Assembly: GCA_937897585.1 (NCBI GenBank)
Contig: CALCNY010000321.1
Coordinates: forward strand, 1 to 17,769
Source: an uncultured Chitinophagaceae bacterium
Lineage (GTDB): Bacteria > Bacteroidota > Bacteroidia > Chitinophagales > Chitinophagaceae
DNA length: 17,769 bases
Reading direction: 5' to 3'
Shown: positions 10,201 through 16,100 of the stretch, piece by piece
How the letters are laid out: every line of letters starts with the position of its first letter
How positions within the stretch are numbered: the stretch's first letter is position 1
Translations under genes and position numbers: made by a program
Notes under the pieces: generated by a model
Seen by the model: only the letters and a program-made list of their open reading frames with translations
The model's database searches: none
Told to the model about the DNA's origin: nothing

Positions 10201-12995
10201 TAAAAATGGGTTCACCTGATGGTATTACCTCAACAGGAGCTATCGGTCATATACAAACGAGTACAAGAAATTTCAGTACTACGGGCGTGTATTGTTATGA
10301 AGGAACTACAGCTCAAAATACTGGAAACGCTCTGCCTTCAACTGTTTCAGGCTTGGTGATTAACAATGCTGCTAATGTAACATTGACAACAAGTGTGATA
10401 GCTACTGATTCCCTAAATCTTACGAGTGGAAAATTTATTTTAGCAGATTACAATGCAACCACAAGTCTTATCAGAAATGGTAGTTCAACAAATTATGTGG
10501 TGACTAACGGAATTGGATACCTGAAACTATTAAATGTGAGTTCCTCGGAAAAGTTTTTCCCCGTGGGTACATCTGTTTCCTCATATAATCCTGCATGGGT
10601 AACCAATACAGGCACTTCGGATAATGTAAGTGTTAAAGTGGAACCATATGCATTAGGTTCTGCTGTTGCATGGCCTACAGGTGTGGCAAGGACTTTTAGA
10701 AGTGTTAGAACGGGTTTGTGGAATAGTCCTTCAACGTGGGAAACTGAATCTTACAGAGTAGGGAAGTCTGTTAATAGAAGCTGGACTTTGGGTGAAGATG
10801 TTGTTGGTGGTAGCAATCTTTCTGTTCGTTTTCAATGGAACCTTGCAGATGAAAATCCAGGTTTCAATCGTGCTTTATCTTCTGTTGTCAGATATAATGG
10901 AAGTGTGATTGATTTTCCTGTGGCTCCAATTCCTTATTCAGCTGCTGCAGGAGCGAATCCATATACTCAATCGGTAAATAGTATTAATTCTGTTGTTCAG
11001 CAATTTGGTGTGGTAAGTGATACAAGTACAAGTGTTTTGTTTGGTACTACCACTAATGCATACCCGAACTCAGCTATTTCTCATGTGGTCATTAATCCAG
11101 GAAATGTTGTTACAGGTAATACAGGCTCAAATGCTGTTTGCGGAAATCTGCAAATTGATGGCACGCTTTCTTTATCTGCAACAAGCGGTGATAATTTATT
11201 ATCTGCTGGTAATTGGATTAGAAGTGCAACTGGTATATTCAATGCCAATGACAGAACAGTTATACTAAATGGAGCTGCAAATACTTCAATAGCTTCAAGT
11301 AATGGCGAACGTTTTGCAAGACTTTACATACAAAAAAATAGTTTGTCGAATGTTGTTTCTTTGACTGACAGCATCGCAATTTCAAAAGAATTAAAAGTGG
11401 AAACAGGTACACTTAATTTAGCTGCAAAAAATATTTCATTGTTATCAGACTCTTCCTATACTGCATCTTTAAGCACATTAAACTCAAATGGAGCCATACA
11501 ATATTCTGGTATAGGAAGATTTGTTGTTGAAAGATATATCAATACTGGTTTTGGAGGAAGTAAACATGGCAAGAGCTGGCAATTGTTATGTGCACCAGCC
11601 ATTGGGCAAACAATAAAAGAATCATGGATGGAAAATGGTTCGGCAAATTCTAATCCAGTACCGGGTTATGGAACACAAATTGTTGCACCTGGAGGCATTG
11701 CAAACGGTTTCGATACAACTGCAATTGCGCCATCTATGAAGGTGTACTCGCCTATGGATAGCAATTATGTTGGTGTTGCGAATACAGGGTTACCAATCAA
11801 CAACAACCAGGGTTACATGTTTTTCGTGAGAGGAGATCGCTCTGTTATTACTTATAATGCTGCTCCAAAACCTACAATTCTTCGTTCTAAAGGAACTGTG
11901 CAGACTGGAAATATTGCTGGTCCTGTTATCCCTGCAAATAAATTTCAATCCATTGCCAATCCTTATCCTGCAACTGTGAATTTTAGTACTGTAACCCAAT
12001 CAGGACTTTCTCCATTTATCTATGTTTATGATCCTACATTAGGAAGTTATTATGGGTTAGGCGCTTTCCAAACAATTCAAATGTCGAATGGAAATGCTAC
12101 TCCTGGTGGAACCAGTTTGTATAATATTAGTGGTGATTATCGAACGTTACAATCCGGACAGGCAATTTTCGTAAGAAGTAATGCCACAGCGGGTTCGGTT
12201 ACTTTTAAAGAAACAGATAAAATTGCGGATTCAAGATTGATGACAAAAGAAATACCACAATTGGTAGGGGAGCAATCTGGTAATATCATTTCTGAATTAT
12301 TTTTAAATACAAACGGCAATCAATTTCTAGTTGATGGCAATAAAGTCATATTTGATAAAAACTATGCGGATAATGTTGACATTAATGATGCAGTGAAATT
12401 ATCAAACCCAAAAGATAATTTCGGTTTGATGAGAAATGGAATTCAATTGGCAATCGAAACCAGAAGTGGAAAACAAAACAGGGATTCTATTTTTTATGAT
12501 TTCAAGCCAAGTCAAAAAGGGAATTATACTTTAAGTATTTCAGGAGCCAACTTTAATGGAAAATATGTTTATCTAAATGACAATTTTACAAAAAAGCAAA
12601 CTAGAGTTGATATAACAGGATCGTTAAACTATAATTTTGATGTAAATGAAAATTCAGCATCTGCAGCTACTAATCGCTTTTTCTTGATGATTTTAGAAAA
12701 GTCAGTTGAAGAAATTAAGCAGCTTCAAGTAGTTGAAAATGCATTAGTTGTATATCCCAATCCCATTCAAGATAAAATTATCCGTTTTGAATTGTCGAAC
12801 AATATTAAAACTGGTTTCAACTACGAAATCAGAAATGAAATAGGTCAATTGATATTGACCGGTTCTTTCCCTTCAAATCAAATAAGTGGTGTTTATTCCC
12901 TAAAAATGCCTGAAAATTCGTCTTCAGGAACCTATATTATCTCCGTTTTTGGAATTGATGACGGTGTTTTATCAGCTAAATTTATATGCAAATAA
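7212..12995 (+). CDS. Giant T9SS type A sorting-domain surface protein (paralogue 2)
   Basis: This encodes a 1927-residue secreted mosaic protein, likely a surface adhesin or matrix component, with no recognised enzyme domain. Order: signal peptide (about 1-29, charged MKKSIAIKAK then a hydrophobic stretch ending AFSQS); jelly-roll-like region (to ~212); fibronectin III-like domain (~215-330); three ~110-residue beta repeats (334-443, 444-553, 557-663); a GDYGSVATG module at 669; a core with SWTLGEDVVGGSN (1190); an SWQLLCAP block; and a type A sorting domain starting LVVYPNP (1845-1927). From residue 669 it parallels the first protein, including YDPTLG and SIANPYP blocks. It lacks the first protein's two cassettes and membrane-distal-looking fibronectin domain. 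A GLWNSPSTWE half-module sits in an unusual position. The ATG start is clear. Ligand and regulation are unknown. Confidence 0.92.
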   Translation: MKKSIAIKAKYAVLIISFLFFVTSLAFSQSQVIGTFPSMQGGFETGTPAALASATVTTGTQLTNWSYATAAYNTGTAIYSTLVRTGVNCLNWSNSSTSAVLVSPTAPTTAISSASSYVVQFYWWKNNTSSARAINAQITPDATASLGTAVSSGTLGANSVASTAWTKSTIVLSSGSSTASPRYGFVQMKPNGGSFLNVLIDDYCVYPGTAADVTAPAAATAASANSTSSTTVDVSWNGLLKAGDGGGYVIVRSTSATPVTLNTNGIYGVGLSTATGGGTIVGIVDGVDGLNTFSDAGLTSGTTYYYSVFAADKAFNYAAAATCSVIASTSPFIITSVSSLTGFTQFAVPSPSQTYTVTGLRLPGTTVDLTASANFQISLNNTTWSSTLSLPVSNGGVTGQPLTIYVRLNASTPGSFTGTITHTSNGAASVTVTLNGSNDNNTRITTSVASLTGFIQMGATPSSSQSYTVSGFAITDASVLLSASVGYQISTDNTSWSATLNLPAAYGIITGQPKTIYVRLNDPAAGTHTGSINHSCTGASSVIVTLNGTTYTSPAFTVSPSSLGFGNITLGQSSSVQSFLLNGILLSPASGTVTLTAPTGFTISTNSSTGFASSLTINYTAATISNLTIYVMFTPVNDVAYSGNINITGGTAPAATVSCTGSGTLYSIGDYGSVATGLWSAVATWKQWDGTSFAVTPTVVPTSADNVWINTGHTITIDPATRGIYPCKNLFVYGTLIADTYTKDDKYVGVYGSLVKLFTGGVIGSSTNPTGDLANGISIKCFNSSMTITGTGAGIYLSRLTTGLLNCNVIIDHNITFTYHGTSNQGGHTVACFPEVATSTVTINAGKTITFAPWSSLGTTESTSTLHPARTFSVNVYGTINMLNTPAPNASNATNNLVNYRNSFIYGGTSGTGNAFNLNVYNGGVVTTPEIYPNGTDGSTTQPAYWLYNSGLPIGNLSNINVATGGTLTVFKLADFRNPTQKVTGGGTFNLTSTSKLKMGSPDGITSTGAIGHIQTSTRNFSTTGVYCYEGTTAQNTGNALPSTVSGLVINNAANVTLTTSVIATDSLNLTSGKFILADYNATTSLIRNGSSTNYVVTNGIGYLKLLNVSSSEKFFPVGTSVSSYNPAWVTNTGTSDNVSVKVEPYALGSAVAWPTGVARTFRSVRTGLWNSPSTWETESYRVGKSVNRSWTLGEDVVGGSNLSVRFQWNLADENPGFNRALSSVVRYNGSVIDFPVAPIPYSAAAGANPYTQSVNSINSVVQQFGVVSDTSTSVLFGTTTNAYPNSAISHVVINPGNVVTGNTGSNAVCGNLQIDGTLSLSATSGDNLLSAGNWIRSATGIFNANDRTVILNGAANTSIASSNGERFARLYIQKNSLSNVVSLTDSIAISKELKVETGTLNLAAKNISLLSDSSYTASLSTLNSNGAIQYSGIGRFVVERYINTGFGGSKHGKSWQLLCAPAIGQTIKESWMENGSANSNPVPGYGTQIVAPGGIANGFDTTAIAPSMKVYSPMDSNYVGVANTGLPINNNQGYMFFVRGDRSVITYNAAPKPTILRSKGTVQTGNIAGPVIPANKFQSIANPYPATVNFSTVTQSGLSPFIYVYDPTLGSYYGLGAFQTIQMSNGNATPGGTSLYNISGDYRTLQSGQAIFVRSNATAGSVTFKETDKIADSRLMTKEIPQLVGEQSGNIISELFLNTNGNQFLVDGNKVIFDKNYADNVDINDAVKLSNPKDNFGLMRNGIQLAIETRSGKQNRDSIFYDFKPSQKGNYTLSISGANFNGKYVYLNDNFTKKQTRVDITGSLNYNFDVNENSASAATNRFFLMILEKSVEEIKQLQVVENALVVYPNPIQDKIIRFELSNNIKTGFNYEIRNEIGQLILTGSFPSNQISGVYSLKMPENSSSGTYIISVFGIDDGVLSAKFICK
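8211..8540 (+). repeat. 110-residue beta repeat, unit 1 of 3 in paralogue 2
   Basis: Residues 334-443 start ITSVSSLTGFTQF, with SQTYTVTGLRL, FQISLNNTTWSSTLSLP, TIYVRLNA and a final VTVTLNGS. The pattern matches an extracellular beta-sandwich repeat widespread in Bacteroidota surface proteins. The spacing to unit 2 is exactly 110 codons. Confidence 0.85.
8541..8870 (+). repeat. 110-residue beta repeat, unit 2 of 3 in paralogue 2
   Basis: Residues 444-553 start ITTSVASLTGFIQM and follow unit 1 motif by motif: SQSYTVSGFAI, YQISTDNTSWSATLNLP, GQPKTIYVRLND and VIVTLNGT. It is the closest relative of unit 1, which suggests duplication within this gene. Confidence 0.85.
8877..9200 (+). repeat. Divergent beta repeat, unit 3 of 3 in paralogue 2
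   Basis: Residues 556-663 start FTVSPSSLGFGNITLG and keep the layout of the other units (FLLNGILLSPAS, LTAPTGFTISTNS, LTIYVMFTP, TVSCTGSG) but are clearly diverged. The unit is closer in style to the single copy in the third gene (14402-14731), which has LDFGNVL and APAGFRVSLNS. Confidence 0.75.
10692..10757 (+). other. Displaced half-module (TFRSVRTGLWNSPSTWETES) in paralogue 2
   Basis: This encodes the first half of the common Bacteroidota module of the form S-V-x-x-G-x-W-x-x-x-x-T-W followed by a V-x-I-x-x-G-H-x-V half. In paralogue 1 the two halves lie together (YRSKQSGFWTEFDSWE at 4720, then FPNTTSAEVLIQP at 4810), after the SW-x-x-x-EDVVGGSN core. Here the first half precedes the core and the second half (YPNSAISHVVINPG, from 11061) follows it, about 100 residues away. 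The reading frame is intact. Confidence 0.65.
12744..12992 (+). other. T9SS type A C-terminal sorting domain of paralogue 2
   Basis: The final 83 residues begin LVVYPNPIQDKIIRFE, then show a YEIRNEIGQLILTG strand, a SGVYSLKMP strand and SSGTYIISVFGIDDG before the C-terminus. The length and pattern match the domain of the first protein, and both fit the Por_Secre_tail family that targets proteins to the T9SS translocon. Confidence 0.9.
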
Positions 12996-13171
12996 ATAAT
13001 TTATATAACTAAAGTATTGTATTTGAAATTTTGCTCGTTTTTGTTGACAAATCAATGGGAACGATTGCATAGAATAATACCTATAAAACAATGCATTATG
13101 ATTGTTTTTTGTAGCTTTCGACCCTATATTTTTTCACATCAAGCTTAATAAGATTTTAAATTTTTTATTAC
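12996..13171. other. Intergenic region between paralogue 2 and the third gene
   Basis: This 176-bp A+T-rich gap has no coding potential. It holds the second copy of the CGATTGC-TAGAA motif. A TTGACA sequence at 13044-13049 lies about 20 bases before TAGAAT at 13070-13075, a loose promoter-like arrangement that is not the usual Bacteroidota consensus. No convincing terminator hairpin was seen after the second gene. Confidence 0.45.
13062..13074 (+). promoter_or_regulatory. Candidate shared upstream element, copy 2 (CGATTGCATAGAA)
   Basis: This differs from the copy at 117-129 by one base (A for G at the eighth position). It lies 110 bases before the ATG of the third gene, compared with 223 bases in the first. 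No equally good copy was seen upstream of the second gene. Its role is unknown; the shared flanking bases argue weakly against pure chance. Confidence 0.25.
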
Positions 13172-16100
13172 ATGAAGAATTACTACAAGTTGGTTAATTT
13201 GTCAAAAATTCAAATGCTATTGACTGTTCTATTTTCAGTGTCATTTGTATTTATTTTTGGCACGAGTACTAAAGCTCAATTCACATCCACATGGGCGTTG
13301 ACATCAGACAAGACCTCTGCTTTAGCAGGCGTTCAAGCGCCATTGGTGATAGCTGGTGACATGGTTCCAGGGGCAGCTTTCGTGGCATCCGGTGCTCATA
13401 ATACTGATGGTTATCGTTGCCAAATTACAACAACTCCTTGGGTGAATACACCAACTGATGGTTATCATTTGGACTTTCCGTTGTCTCCTAATGGGGCATA
13501 TGATTTGACAATTAATGGATTGACTTTGACTGCAAAAACGTCTGGTGGAAGTGGAAATCACATTGTTTCTGTTGCTTATCAGGTAGATGGTGCTGGTCCT
13601 TGGATCAGTTTTGGTACAGCACAAACTGCCAACAGCGGAGGTACAACAAATATTAGTTTTGGTACTTTGAGTACTGTGCTTACTAATAGTCACACTTACA
13701 TTATCAGAATGTATGTGTATGCAGAAGGTACTACTACAACTTCTAGTCGTAAGGTATATATCAAGAATGTTGTATTCAGTGGAACTGGTGTTCCTGGTGG
13801 CCCTGCTCCAACAGTACAAACTACTGCTGCATCTTCAACAGGTCGTACATCTGGAAATGCGAGCGGTAATATCACTGATGGAGGTATTACTGGCGTTAGT
13901 GTGAGTGGTTTTGCTTGGGGAACAGCAGTGAATCCAACAACTGCATTAACAACCATTTCAACTAATGGTCCTACTTCTGGAACTTACACACAACCTATTA
14001 CTGGATTAACAGCAGGAACAACTTACCACGTTCGTGCATATGCTACCAATGCAGTAGGAACTTCATACGGGGATGATTTGACTTTCACTACAGACCCTGC
14101 AGTGATTCCATCATTAACAACATCAGCAGCAAGTAACATAACTATTTTTACTGCTAGTAGCGGCGGTAATATTTCAGACGATGGCGGTTCAGCCATTACA
14201 ACAAGTGGAGTTTGCTGGAGTACAAGTGTGAATCCTACTATTGCAAACAGTGTTACAACTGATGGCACCGCATCAGGTTCTTATGTAAGTTCATTGACTG
14301 GATTATTACCATCAACAACTTATTATGTTCGAGCTTATGCTACCAATACTGTAGGTACAGGATATGGTAACGAAATTTCTTTTACTACACCAGCGCCAGT
14401 ACCAACATTATTTGCCAATCCAACTGTATTGGATTTTGGTAACGTTTTACAAAACACTTATTCAGTAGCACAATCATATAGCTTGACAGGGTTTTATTTA
14501 AATCCAGCATCTTCAAATATTACAGTTGCAGCTCCTGCAGGATTCAGGGTGTCTTTGAATAGTGCTGGCCCTTTTTATCCAACACTTCAAGTGCCTTATA
14601 CAAATGGAAGTTTGGCAGCAACAAATGTATACGTGAAATTTTCTCCTACACAAGTTCGTGCTTATGACGACAGTGTTGACAATATCAGCACTGGCGCTAG
14701 TACAGTTTATGTGAGAGTAAAAGGCGTTGGTTTGCCAAGTGGTCTGCAAACTGGCCAAGGCTTTAGTAACAAAGGAAAAGAATTTTGGGTAGGGTATAGT
14801 CCAACAGAAAAGTTTTATAGTGACAACTCTCAGGATTTGAGATTTACTTTCAGTAATACAAATAATGTTCCTGCAACTGTAACTATCTCGATGCCAAACA
14901 TTCCAACATTCACACCGTTAACATACACAGTACCTGCCAATAGTTCAGTTACCACTAATGCAAATGAAATTCCAGAATCAGGTGCTGAGGATGCAAGATT
15001 GGTGAATGAAGGTGTGTACACTTCAGGTATTAAAATTTCGTCTGATACACCAATAGTTGTTTATACTCATGCTATTACTAATCAGGTATATGCCGCAACG
15101 GTGTTGTTCCCTACACCAACATTAGGTAAAGAATATACTTCATTGAATTTTACTCAACGTAGTAACAATTCTAATGGTAAATCATTTTTGTTTGTGGTGG
15201 CAACAGAAGACAATACTACAATTGAAGTTACTCTTCCTGCAGGCGTAGAAACCGATACACATGCAGCTGGCTCTATATTTACACAATTATTAAACAAGGG
15301 AGAAATTCTGAATTTGTTTGGAAAGGCAATCGGTCATCCTAACTTATATACTGGAAATGACTTGACGGGTACAGTTGTAAAATCGATAAGTACTACTTCA
15401 AGTTGTAAACCATTTGCTATGTATTCAGGAAGTAGTAAAATTACAATTGATTGCGATAATGGTTCAAGTGGAAGTGGTGATAATTTATTCCAGCAAATGT
15501 TTCCAAAACAAGCTTGGGGTACAAAAGTTGTTACGATTCCTACATTGCCTTTAACAAAAAATCATTACAGAATACTAGTTGGCGATCCTGCAACAGTAGT
15601 GAAAAGAAATGGAGTTTCGCTTACTGGTTTAATCAACAATAAATATTACGAATACTTCAATGACTTGGAAACAGTAGATGTACTTGAGGCAGACAAACCC
15701 ATCATGGTGGCACAATACATGTCTACAAATGGCGAATGTAATAATCCAGATAACATTGGAGATCCGGATATGGTTTACCTCAGTTCTTTGCAACAGACTA
15801 TTGATACTGTGAATTTCGTTTCTTCTCCGTTAGGTAACACCAATAGTAGAACTCATTATTTGAATGTTGCTATACCTACAGCAGCTGCTTCTTCATTCCA
15901 GTTGGATGGCGTATCTTACGGTGCTGCGTTTGTGCCTACTAGTTATGATCCGACTACTTCTTATGCTCAGATAACTGTAAGTGAAGGATTTCATAACATT
16001 ACTGCCAGTCAAGGATTTAATGCCACTGCTTATGGCGTTGCAGGAGATGAAAGTTATGCTTATAATGCTGGTACAAATGTCAAGAATTTACTTACCGGAT

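Noticed and set aside
11017..11268. 83-codon open frame on the plus strand in another frame
   Set aside because: It lies wholly inside the second gene, in a region where the main frame aligns with its paralogue; it is a frame shadow.
13322..13819. 165-codon open frame on the minus strand
   Set aside because: It is antisense to a coherent jelly-roll and repeat region of the third gene. Its translation is rich in Ser, Thr, Cys and Ile without domain motifs, as expected from the complement of G/T-rich repeat codons.
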